Part shown: positions 1 through 5,112 of the stretch, piece after piece
Position numbering within the stretch: the stretch's first letter is position 1
Layout: each line of letters opens with the position of its first letter
DNA from: Eubacterium sp.
GTDB taxonomy: Bacteria; Bacillota; Clostridia; Oscillospirales; Acutalibacteraceae
Length of the DNA: 11,797 bases
Direction: 5' to 3'
Assembly: GCA_029050995.1 (NCBI GenBank)
Contig: JAIDLO010000120.1
Span: 1 to 11,797, forward strand
Notes under the pieces: generated by a model
Told to the model about the DNA's origin: nothing
The model's input: the letters and a program-made list of their open reading frames with translations, nothing else
The model's database searches: none
Made by a program: the position numbers and the translations under genes

Positions 1-71
1 TACTGATCCGGCGCCCACCGACATCTACACGCGTAAGAGCGGCGGCAGCGTCAGATGTGTATACGAGCCAG
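1..71 (+). other. Illumina Nextera adapter remnant (non-genomic)
   Basis: Bases 2-30 match the 29-base P5 flow-cell sequence with 4 mismatches. Bases 31-38 read GCGTAAGA, which I recall as the Nextera i5 index N517/S517. Bases 39-52 match the 14-base read-1 linker with 2 mismatches. Bases 53-71 match the 19-base Tn5 mosaic end (AGATGTGTATAAGAGACAG) with 2 mismatches. The order and abutment are exactly those of a Nextera library molecule. Seven of the eight mismatches are A to C or T to G, which looks like low-quality read sequence rather than evolution. Real genome starts at about base 72. Any reading frame that uses these bases is spurious. Confidence 0.97.
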
Positions 72-292
72 TTGCAAAGGACTGCGGTTTTGACAGCCCT
101 TATGCAATGGCGGATAAAATTTCGGCAATGAAAAAAAGAATGGGTATGAAATCAAGGCTTTCGGAAATCGGCTGTACAACGGAAGAACAGATTTTGGAAT
201 TAACCGAAAAAAGTATGAGCATGCTGATGGAAAGAAATCCGATTGCGTTAACCAAAGAAAACATTTATGAAATGTATAAAAATTTAAAATAA
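72..292 (+). CDS. Iron-containing alcohol dehydrogenase, C-terminal fragment
   Basis: This is the last 72 codons of a gene whose 5' part is missing because the contig ends in adapter. The frame is open from base 74 (Ala-Lys-Asp-Cys-Gly-Phe-Asp) to a TAA at 290-292. The tail fits the end of the type III Fe-dependent alcohol dehydrogenase family: a helix ending in a Met-Gly-Met-Lys-Ser-Arg-Leu-Ser-Glu segment like the family's lGipxxLxelG, then a Thr-Glu-Glu helix, then Asn-Pro-Ile-Ala-Leu-Thr-Lys-Glu-Asn-Ile near the end, like the family's NPrplTkeDI. These enzymes reduce aldehydes or ketones with NAD(P)H. The metal-binding His/Asp residues lie upstream and are not visible, so the substrate cannot be told. 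The ATG at 107 is internal, not a start. A good terminator follows directly, so this is the last gene of its unit. Confidence 0.75.
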
Positions 293-310
293 GTTTTAAA
301 TACTTCAAAT

Positions 311-335
311 GGGCGGGCATTGCTCGTCCTTTTTT
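311..335 (+). terminator. Rho-independent terminator after the dehydrogenase
   Basis: An 8-bp stem (311-318 with 322-329, including two G-U pairs) closes a 3-base loop and is followed by TTTTTT at 330-335. It lies 18 bases after the dehydrogenase stop and ahead of the purA promoter, so purA is transcribed separately. Confidence 0.88.
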
Positions 336-356
336 GCGTTTGCAAGAATTATTTTG

Positions 357-385
357 TTGACTTAATATAATACATATTATATAAT
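357..385 (+). promoter_or_regulatory. purA promoter (sigma-A type)
   Basis: TTGACT at 357-362, a 17-base spacer, then a perfect TATAAT at 380-385. Predicted transcription start is near 392, giving a leader of about 60 bases before purA. The surrounding DNA is very AT-rich. Confidence 0.85.
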
Positions 386-392
386 AATACAA

Positions 393-422
393 GGCACGGG
401 GGTTTATTCCAATTTCCGAGCC
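393..422 (+). other. Imperfect stem-loop in the purA 5' leader
   Basis: GGCACGG (393-399) can pair with CCGAGCC (416-422) across one A-A mismatch, with a 16-base loop. It would sit at the very 5' end of the transcript. It may only stabilise the mRNA. It matches no riboswitch I know, and it is too short for a purine riboswitch. Confidence 0.3.
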
Positions 423-451
423 TATTTTACTGCATTTTAGGAGTTATCATT

Positions 452-1732
452 ATGGTTAGAGCAATAGTAGGTGCAAACTGGGGCGATGAAGGTAAAGGTA
501 AAATTACCGATATGTTTGCATCAAAGGCAGATATCGTTATTCGTTTTCAGGGCGGTGCGAACGCAGGTCATACAATTATTAACGAACACGGAAGATTTGC
601 GCTTCATTTAATGCCAAGCGGTGTTTGCAGTGAAAATACAACCTGCATTATCGGCAACGGCGTTGCGCTTGATATAAATAAGTTTATCAATGAGCTTGAA
701 GATGTTAAAAAAGCAGGCCTCAATCCAAAGCTTCTTGTTTCAGAACGCTGCCAGATTCTTATGCCGTATCACATTCTTCTTGATGAATATGAGGAGGAAA
801 GACTCGGAAAGGCTGCATTCGGTTCAACAAAAAGCGGTATTGCTCCATTTTTTTCAGATAAATATGCAAAAATCGGTATCCAGGTTAATGAGCTTTTTGA
901 TGATGAAACATTAAAGGCTAAGCTTAAAAATATCTGCACACTCAAGAATTTAACCTTAAAATATGTTTATAATAAGCCTCTTCTTGATGAGGACGAGCTG
1001 TTCGCAACCTGTATGGAATATAAAGAAAAGATTGCGCCGTTCGTTTGCGATACACATACTTATATTCAGAATGCAATTAAAGAGGGCAAGGAAATTCTTC
1101 TTGAAGGTCAGCTCGGAACGCTGAAAGATCCTGATTTCGGCATTTATCCTATGGTTACCTCTTCTTCAACGCTTGCAGGCTACGGCTGTGTTGGTGCAGG
1201 TATCCCTGCAAATCAGATCAAGGATATCGTTGTTGTAACAAAGGCATATTCAAGTGCTGTTGGTGCAGGCGAATTTGTTTCCGAAATTCTTGATGAGGAT
1301 GAGGCACAGGAGCTTCGTATTCACGGCGGCGACAAGGGAGAATTCGGTGCAACAACAGGCAGACCTCGTCGTGTTGGTTGGTTTGACTGCGTTGCAACAC
1401 GCTATGGTGTTGAGTGTCAGGGCGCTACACAGGTTGTTATGACTGCGCTTGATTGTCTTTCCTATCTTGAAGAAATCAAGGTTTGCGTTGGCTATGAGCT
1501 GGACGGCGAAGTGATTGATTATTTCCCAACAACGCCTGCTTTAAAGAAATGTAAGCCTGTTCTTAAAACCTTAAAGGGCTGGCATTGCGATATTAAGGGT
1601 ATCAGAAATTATGATGAACTTCCGCAGGAAACAAGAGACTATGTTGAATTCATTGAAAAGCAAATCGGCTTCCCGATTACAATGGTTTCAAATGGTCCGG
1701 AAAGAGAAGCAATTATTTATAGAAATAAATAA
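452..1732 (+). CDS. purA: Adenylosuccinate synthase
   Basis: A 426-residue enzyme, close to the usual length of about 430, that joins IMP and aspartate using GTP in the first committed step to AMP, in the cytoplasm. The GTP/Mg loop GDEGKGK is at residues 11-17, with catalytic Asp12. The family Gly-Gly-Ala-Asn-Ala-Gly-His segment ends at His40, the other catalytic residue. The arginine-rich loop Thr-Gly-Arg-Pro-Arg-Arg lies near residue 302. The start is fixed by AGGAG at 439-443, 8 bases before the ATG. The IMP-binding segment reads Glu-Gly-Gln-Leu-Gly-Thr (218-223) and Ser-Ser-Ser-Thr-Leu-Ala-Gly (237-243), where the E. coli-type enzyme has EGAQGT and SSNTTAG. It therefore belongs to a divergent subclass but keeps the catalytic residues. 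It has its own promoter and terminator. The only other purine gene in the window, the AICAR formyltransferase at the right edge, is on the other strand. Confidence 0.95.
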   Translation: MVRAIVGANWGDEGKGKITDMFASKADIVIRFQGGANAGHTIINEHGRFALHLMPSGVCSENTTCIIGNGVALDINKFINELEDVKKAGLNPKLLVSERCQILMPYHILLDEYEEERLGKAAFGSTKSGIAPFFSDKYAKIGIQVNELFDDETLKAKLKNICTLKNLTLKYVYNKPLLDEDELFATCMEYKEKIAPFVCDTHTYIQNAIKEGKEILLEGQLGTLKDPDFGIYPMVTSSSTLAGYGCVGAGIPANQIKDIVVVTKAYSSAVGAGEFVSEILDEDEAQELRIHGGDKGEFGATTGRPRRVGWFDCVATRYGVECQGATQVVMTALDCLSYLEEIKVCVGYELDGEVIDYFPTTPALKKCKPVLKTLKGWHCDIKGIRNYDELPQETRDYVEFIEKQIGFPITMVSNGPEREAIIYRNK

Positions 1733-1737
1733 GATGA

Positions 1738-1770
1738 AAGAGGGCATTTTAAATGCCCTCTTGTTTTTTT
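1738..1770 (+). terminator. Rho-independent terminator after purA
   Basis: A perfect 11-bp stem (1738-1748 with 1752-1762) closes a TTA loop and is followed by G and seven T residues to 1770. It starts 5 bases after the purA stop. Confidence 0.93.
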
Positions 1771-1798
1771 CGGTTCGTCGGGGACGCCGAACCCTACA
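1771..1798. repeat. Dispersed hairpin repeat, copy 1
   Basis: The 27 bases 1771-1797 recur at 2372-2398 with one difference (G1781 against A2382). The element can fold: GGTTCG pairs with CGAACC, then one mismatch, then CG/CG around a GGGA loop. On the minus strand it begins TGTAGGG, as does the inverted-repeat element at 10585. It looks like a REP-like intergenic element and directly abuts the purA terminator. Confidence 0.75.
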
Positions 1799-1821
1799 AT
1801 AATTTTTAATTTAATATATCC

Positions 1822-1850
1822 TTGAATTCCTACTGATATTGTAGTATTAT
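1822..1850 (+). promoter_or_regulatory. Promoter of the Rrf2-family regulator gene
   Basis: TTGAAT at 1822-1827, a 17-base spacer and TATTAT at 1845-1850. The predicted start is near 1857, leaving a leader of only about 15 bases. The promoter is fully overlapped by the ATTCCTAC/ATAGGAAT half-sites, which fits autorepression. Confidence 0.65.
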
Positions 1851-1856
1851 AGGAAT
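1826..1856 (+). promoter_or_regulatory. Putative Rrf2-type operator with three half-sites (autoregulatory)
   Basis: Three 8-base half-sites are seen: ATTCCTAC at 1826-1833, GTAGTATT at 1841-1848 (6 of 8 against the ideal complement GTAGGAAT), and directly abutting it ATAGGAAT at 1849-1856 (7 of 8). The first pair makes a 23-bp dyad with a 7-base spacer, the geometry also found at 2489-2511 before metY. Rrf2 proteins bind such dyads as dimers. Assignment to the adjacent regulator is inferred from position and from the shared motif. Confidence 0.6.
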
Positions 1857-1871
1857 ACAGAGGTGAAAACA

Positions 1872-2303
1872 TTGAAGATTTCAACAAAAGGCAGATATGC
1901 GCTCAGGCTTATGCTTGATTTGGCTTTAAATAATACTGGCGAAAACATTTCTATAAAAGCAATTGCCGCAAGGCAAGAAATCAGTATCAAGTATCTTGAA
2001 CAGATTATTTCTATGCTCAATCGTGCAGGCTTTGTTAAAAGCGAACGAGGAGCCGGCGGCGGTTACCGCCTTGCAAAAACGCCCGAGGAATATACGGTTG
2101 GTATGATTCTTCGTTTAACAGAGGGCAGTCTTGCACCTGTTGCCTGCATTGAAGAATCAGAACGCTGCACGCGTTATAATGAATGTGCAACCATTACTGT
2201 TTGGGAAAAATTAAATGATGCTATTAACAGTGTTGTGGATAACATTACCCTTGCAGATTTGGTTGAAGAGCAGAAGAATAAACATACCGATTTTGTCATA
2301 TAA
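1872..2303 (+). CDS. Rrf2/IscR-type transcriptional regulator with Fe-S-type Cys triad
   Basis: A 143-residue winged-helix DNA-binding protein. I chose the TTG at 1872 because AGAGGTG (1859-1865) then sits 6 bases upstream and the protein begins MKISTKGRYALRLMLDLA, the usual Rrf2 start. The in-frame GTG at 1863 would overlap its own ribosome site. The recognition region includes Tyr-Leu-Glu-Gln (41-44) and the wing Gly-Ala-Gly-Gly-Gly-Tyr-Arg-Leu (60-67). Cys92, Cys99 and Cys105 (C-x6-C-x5-C) match the 2Fe-2S cysteines of IscR (C-x5-C-x5-C). The IscR His ligand three residues after the third Cys is Ile here, so the fourth ligand, if a cluster binds, must differ. A CymR-type cysteine-metabolism regulator is the alternative, but Bacillus CymR lacks the triad. 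Its gene precedes the metY-cysK and nifS-nifU sulfur genes, whose control is its likely job. Confidence 0.88.
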   Translation: MKISTKGRYALRLMLDLALNNTGENISIKAIAARQEISIKYLEQIISMLNRAGFVKSERGAGGGYRLAKTPEEYTVGMILRLTEGSLAPVACIEESERCTRYNECATITVWEKLNDAINSVVDNITLADLVEEQKNKHTDFVI

Positions 2304-2319
2304 ATCATAAAACCTATTC

Positions 2320-2367
2320 GCCTCCCTTGTTAAAGGGAGGTGGCAACTGTAAGGTTGACGGAGGGAT
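2320..2367. repeat. Intergenic repeat with 8-bp hairpin (CCTCCCTT...AAGGGAGG)
   Basis: CCTCCCTT (2321-2328) pairs perfectly with AAGGGAGG (2333-2340) over a GTTA loop. A second small hairpin, CAAC (2344-2347) with GTTG (2354-2357), follows, and then GACGGAGGGATT. I recognise this layout as a dispersed intergenic element in Clostridia genomes. It is present once here, so that identity rests on recall. There is no T-tract, so it is a poor terminator. It begins 16 bases after the regulator stop. Confidence 0.6.
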
Positions 2368-2371
2368 TGGG

Positions 2372-2398
2372 CGGTTCGTCGAGGACGCCGAACCCTAC
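2372..2398. repeat. Dispersed hairpin repeat, copy 2
   Basis: This is 26 of 27 bases identical to 1771-1797, in the same orientation. It lies 4 bases after the CCTCCC-type repeat, making a composite repeat block between the regulator gene and the metY promoter. The rest of the 379-base gap holds the metY promoter, operator and leader ORF listed below. Confidence 0.75.
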
Positions 2399-2447
2399 GA
2401 TATAAAACACAAAATATACAAATTTTAAAATTTTTCCAAAAAAGCAC

Positions 2448-2476
2448 TTGACATTTACTTTGTTAAGTGCTATTCT
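2448..2476 (+). promoter_or_regulatory. metY-cysK promoter
   Basis: A consensus TTGACA at 2448-2453, a 17-base spacer, and TATTCT at 2471-2476 preceded by TGC (an extended -10). The predicted start is near 2483, giving a leader of about 200 bases before metY. The Rrf2-like dyad lies immediately downstream of the start point. Confidence 0.8.
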
Positions 2477-2487
2477 TTTATCAAGCT

Positions 2488-2512
2488 AATTCCTACCAAG
2501 TTTATAGGAATA
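2488..2512 (+). promoter_or_regulatory. Putative Rrf2-type operator before metY
   Basis: ATTCCTAC (2489-2496), a 7-base spacer and ATAGGAAT (2504-2511) form a 23-bp dyad. It shares AATTCCTAC and TTATAGGAATA exactly with the region upstream of the Rrf2 gene. Located about 6-28 bases after the predicted start, it would act as a block to transcription. A further partial half-site, ATTCCAC, lies at 2519-2525, again 7 bases away. Confidence 0.65.
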
Positions 2513-2541
2513 GTGGTAATTCCACGAAAGGAGAATAAATA

Positions 2542-2607
2542 GTGGAAACATTTACGAAACAAATCAGATTAACAAATACCTTTTCTAAGCGAATGCAGCG
2601 ATGTTGA
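2542..2607 (+). CDS. Putative leader peptide, 21 codons, Cys-stop ending
   Basis: A GTG-initiated frame of 21 codons with an excellent ribosome site: AAAGGAG at 2527-2533, spaced 8 bases. The peptide starts Met-Glu-Thr-Phe-Thr-Lys and ends Arg-Met-Gln-Arg-Cys before TGA. It is basic, has no hydrophobic segment, and its only Cys is the last residue. It lies between the metY operator and metY, 75 bases before the metY ATG, so it is first on the metY-cysK transcript. Context suggests a cysteine-responsive leader peptide acting by ribosome stalling at the Cys codon or on the nascent chain. No terminator hairpin follows, so classical attenuation is not supported. It could instead be a small functional protein or a chance frame; the strong Shine-Dalgarno argues against chance. 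Confidence 0.5.
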   Translation: METFTKQIRLTNTFSKRMQRC

Positions 2608-2682
2608 TACTTGCTTTTACTTGATAATTTTAAAACAAAACGAATTTTAAACATATATTTATTTTTAAAGGAGATTTTTACT

Positions 2683-3969
2683 ATGTCAGATTATAAATAT
2701 CATTTTGAAACACTCCAGCTTCATGTTGGACAGGAAAATCCGGACCCGGCAACAGACGCAAGAGCTGTTCCGATTTATCAGACTACATCCTATGTATTTA
2801 AAAACAGCGAACACGCACAGGCAAGATTTAATCTTACAGATGCAGGAAATATTTACGGCAGATTAACAAATTCAACCCAGGGTGTGTTTGAGGACAGAAT
2901 TGCTGCTCTTGAGGGTGGCGTTGCCGCTCTTGCAACTGCATCGGGCGCTGCGGCTCTTGCTTATACTTTTCAGGCGCTTGCAAAAGCAGGCGATCATATC
3001 GTAAGTGCAAAAACCATTTACGGCGGTACATATAACTACCTTGCGCATACCTTTAAGGAGCACGGCGTTACAACAACATTTGTTGATCCTGATGATCTTT
3101 CAAATTTTGAAAATGCCATTCAGGAAAACACAAAGGCAATTTTCTTTGAAACGCTTGGTAATCCGAATTCAAACCTTGTTGATATTGAGGCTCTTGCAGA
3201 GATTGCACATAAGCACAATATTCCGCTTGTTGCAGATGCAACCTTTACAACGCCTTATCTTCTTCGACCGATTGATTACGGCGTAGATATTGTTGTACAT
3301 AGTGCAACAAAGTTTATCGGCGGTCACGGTACAACACTTGGCGGCGTTATTGTAGACAGCGGTAAGTTTGATTGGGCAGCAAGCGGCAAGTTTCCGCAGT
3401 TCAGCGAACCAAACGCAAGCTATCACGGAATCAGCTTTGTTGCAGCAGTTGGCGCAGCAGCATTCGTAACTTACATCCGTGCAATTCTTTTAAGAGATAC
3501 AGGCGCGGCAATCTCTCCGTTCAATGCATTTCTTCTTCTGCAGGGTGTTGAAACACTTTCTCTTCGTGTAGAGCGCCATGTTGAAAACACAAAGAAGGTG
3601 CTTGAATATCTTTCAAATCATCCGCTTGTTGAAAAAATCAATCATCCGTCCCTTGATGACAGATATAAGGATTTATACAATAAATATTTCCCGAACGGTG
3701 CAGGCTCAATCTTTACCTTTGATATTAAAGGCACCGAGGCAGACGCGAAGAAATTTATCGATAATCTTCAGATTTTCTCTCTTCTTGCAAATGTTGCAGA
3801 TGTTAAATCCCTTGTTATTCATCCGAAAACAACAACCCATTCTCAGCTTTCCGAAGCAGAATTTGAAGAGCAGAATATTCACGACAATACAATTCGTCTT
3901 TCAATTGGTACAGAGCATATAGACGATATTATCCACGATCTTGATCAGGCATTTGCCGCTATTAAATAA
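2683..3969 (+). CDS. metY: O-acetylhomoserine sulfhydrylase / homocysteine synthase
   Basis: A 428-residue cytosolic PLP enzyme of the Cys/Met-metabolism family, the usual length for O-acetylhomoserine aminocarboxypropyltransferase, which makes homocysteine from O-acetylhomoserine and sulfide. The N-terminal segment Glu-Thr-Leu-Gln-Leu-His-Val-Gly-Gln is typical of this subfamily. The PLP Schiff-base lysine is Lys210 in Ser-Ala-Thr-Lys-Phe-Ile-Gly-Gly-His-Gly, with Asp185 for the pyridine nitrogen. The ATG at 2683 is chosen because AAAGGAG (2667-2673) lies 9 bases upstream; the frame stays open to a TTG at 2611, but that region is AT-rich leader. cysK follows after 15 bases with its own ribosome site, so the two are an operon. 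Expression is probably set by the Rrf2-like operator and perhaps by the leader ORF. A cystathionine gamma-synthase or lyase role is less likely, as those are nearer 380-400 residues. Confidence 0.93.
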   Translation: MSDYKYHFETLQLHVGQENPDPATDARAVPIYQTTSYVFKNSEHAQARFNLTDAGNIYGRLTNSTQGVFEDRIAALEGGVAALATASGAAALAYTFQALAKAGDHIVSAKTIYGGTYNYLAHTFKEHGVTTTFVDPDDLSNFENAIQENTKAIFFETLGNPNSNLVDIEALAEIAHKHNIPLVADATFTTPYLLRPIDYGVDIVVHSATKFIGGHGTTLGGVIVDSGKFDWAASGKFPQFSEPNASYHGISFVAAVGAAAFVTYIRAILLRDTGAAISPFNAFLLLQGVETLSLRVERHVENTKKVLEYLSNHPLVEKINHPSLDDRYKDLYNKYFPNGAGSIFTFDIKGTEADAKKFIDNLQIFSLLANVADVKSLVIHPKTTTHSQLSEAEFEEQNIHDNTIRLSIGTEHIDDIIHDLDQAFAAIK

Positions 3970-3984
3970 GGAAAGGAAATCATC

Positions 3985-4911
3985 ATGGCAATTTATAATA
4001 ATGTAACAGAATTAATCGGAAAAACACCGATCTTAAAGCTGAACAACTACTCTGCAAAGGAAAATATCGAAGCAAATATTTTTGCAAAGCTTGAATATTT
4101 CAATCCTGCAGGTTCTGTTAAAGACAGAATTGCGGCAGCAATGATTGCAGCAGCAGAGAAAGATGGCACAATTCAGCCGGGCGCAACCATTATTGAGCCA
4201 ACCTCGGGCAATACGGGTATAGGCTTGGCAAGTGTCGGTACAGCAAAAGGCTATAAGGTTATCCTTACAATGCCTGAAACAATGAGCGTTGAGCGCAGAA
4301 ATCTTGTTAAGGCTTACGGCGCAGAGGTTGTTTTAACAGAGGGCGCACTTGGTATGAAAGGCGCAATCCAGAAAGCAGAGGATTTAAAGAACGAAATAGA
4401 GGGTGCTGTTATTTTAGGACAGTTTGAAAACCCTGCAAACCCACAGGCGCATTATGATACAACAGGTCCCGAAATCTGGAATGATTTGGACGGCAAGGTA
4501 GATGCTTTTGTTGCAGGTGTCGGCACAGGTGGAACTGTTTCGGGTATTGGTAAGTATCTTAAAGAGCAGAATCCAAATGTAAAAGTATTCGCCGTTGAGC
4601 CTTCCGCTTCTCCTGTTCTTTCAGAGGGCAAGGGCGGCGCTCATAAAATTCAGGGTATCGGTGCAGGCTTTGTTCCTGAAACGCTGAATACTGAAATTTA
4701 TGATGAAGTCATCACTGTTCCGAATGAGGCAGCTTTTGAAACAGGCAATAAAATTGCAAAAACAGAGGGTATCCTTGTTGGTATTTCAAGCGGTGCAGCA
4801 CTCTGGGCAGCACAGCAGCTTGCAGCAAGGGATGAATTCAAAGGTAAGAATATCGTTGTTCTTCTTCCCGATACAGGCGACAGATATCTTTCAACTGCCC
4901 TTTTCTCATAA
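3985..4911 (+). CDS. cysK: Cysteine synthase A (O-acetylserine sulfhydrylase)
   Basis: A 308-residue PLP enzyme that makes cysteine from O-acetylserine and sulfide in the cytosol. PLP lysine is Lys46 in Pro-Ala-Gly-Ser-Val-Lys-Asp-Arg. The substrate loop is Pro-Thr-Ser-Gly-Asn-Thr-Gly (72-78), the phosphate-binding loop is Gly-Thr-Gly-Gly-Thr (180-184), and Ser-Ser-Gly (268-270) precedes the C-terminal helix. The end Asp-Arg-Tyr-Leu-Ser-Thr-Ala-Leu-Phe is the standard CysK terminus. AAAGGA at 3972-3977 sits 7 bases before the ATG. It is second in the metY operon. No serine acetyltransferase (cysE) is present in the window. Cysteine made here is the substrate of NifS encoded just downstream. 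Confidence 0.95.
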   Translation: MAIYNNVTELIGKTPILKLNNYSAKENIEANIFAKLEYFNPAGSVKDRIAAAMIAAAEKDGTIQPGATIIEPTSGNTGIGLASVGTAKGYKVILTMPETMSVERRNLVKAYGAEVVLTEGALGMKGAIQKAEDLKNEIEGAVILGQFENPANPQAHYDTTGPEIWNDLDGKVDAFVAGVGTGGTVSGIGKYLKEQNPNVKVFAVEPSASPVLSEGKGGAHKIQGIGAGFVPETLNTEIYDEVITVPNEAAFETGNKIAKTEGILVGISSGAALWAAQQLAARDEFKGKNIVVLLPDTGDRYLSTALFS

Positions 4912-4954
4912 GTAAACTAAAAAAGTGTCATTTAATTCTCCCTAATTAAGTGAG

Positions 4955-5010
4955 TTATACGGCAGAGCGGCATATCGTTTTGAATGTCGCTCTGTTCGTG
5001 CGGTGTATAA
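4955..5010 (+). other. Bipartite 56-nt stem-loop in the cysK-nifS gap
   Basis: An inner 11-bp stem, CAGAGCGGCAT (4963-4973) with ATGTCGCTCTG (4984-4994) and one G-U pair, has a 10-base loop. An outer 6-bp stem, TTATAC (4955-4960) with GTATAA (5005-5010), encloses it across a 2-base bulge on the left and a 10-base bulge on the right. No T-run follows, so it is not a standard terminator. It could be an mRNA stability or processing element in a metY-cysK-nifS readthrough transcript, a structured regulatory RNA, or a mobile inverted repeat. It matches no named riboswitch I know. The remaining gap (4912-5112) contains the nifS promoter and no gene. Confidence 0.5.
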
Positions 5011-5024
5011 AGTATAGAAACTTA

Positions 5025-5053
5025 TTGCATTATAGATTATTTTGTGTTATCCT
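5025..5053 (+). promoter_or_regulatory. Probable promoter of the nifS operon
   Basis: TTGCAT (5025-5030), a 17-base spacer and TATCCT (5048-5053) give a moderate match. A small dyad, ATTC-CGAA-GAAT, lies at 5056-5067 just downstream. No exact ATTCCTA half-site is present, so control by the same regulator is not shown. Confidence 0.45.
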
Positions 5054-5112
5054 AAATTCCGAAGAATCTATATTGCTGTAAGATGTAATTTTCATAACAG
5101 AAAGGATATAAA

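Noticed and set aside
51..392. Minus-strand 113-codon frame over the contig start
   Set aside because: It reads through the sequencing adapter, the dehydrogenase 3' end on the opposite strand, a terminator and the purA promoter. No ribosome site or family resemblance.
2320..2340. Terminator for the Rrf2 gene
   Set aside because: The perfect 8-bp hairpin is not followed by a T-run and belongs to a recognisable repeat element, so I list it as a repeat. Some termination activity is possible.
2484..2682. SAM riboswitch or T-box leader before metY
   Set aside because: The 200-base leader shows neither the S-box conserved core nor a T-box specifier/antiterminator sequence, and there is no terminator hairpin with a U-tract. 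A leader ORF and operator explain it better.
2611..2682. N-terminal extension of MetY from an upstream TTG
   Set aside because: The frame is open, but the stretch is AT-rich with no ribosome site at the TTG, whereas AAAGGAG is ideally placed for the ATG at 2683. Family members start at this Met.
5048..5070. Copy of the ATTCCTA operator at the nifS promoter
   Set aside because: Only ATCCTAAATT and the small ATTC-CGAA-GAAT dyad are present. The half-sites and the 7-base spacing do not match, so I do not claim that the nifS operon belongs to the same regulon.
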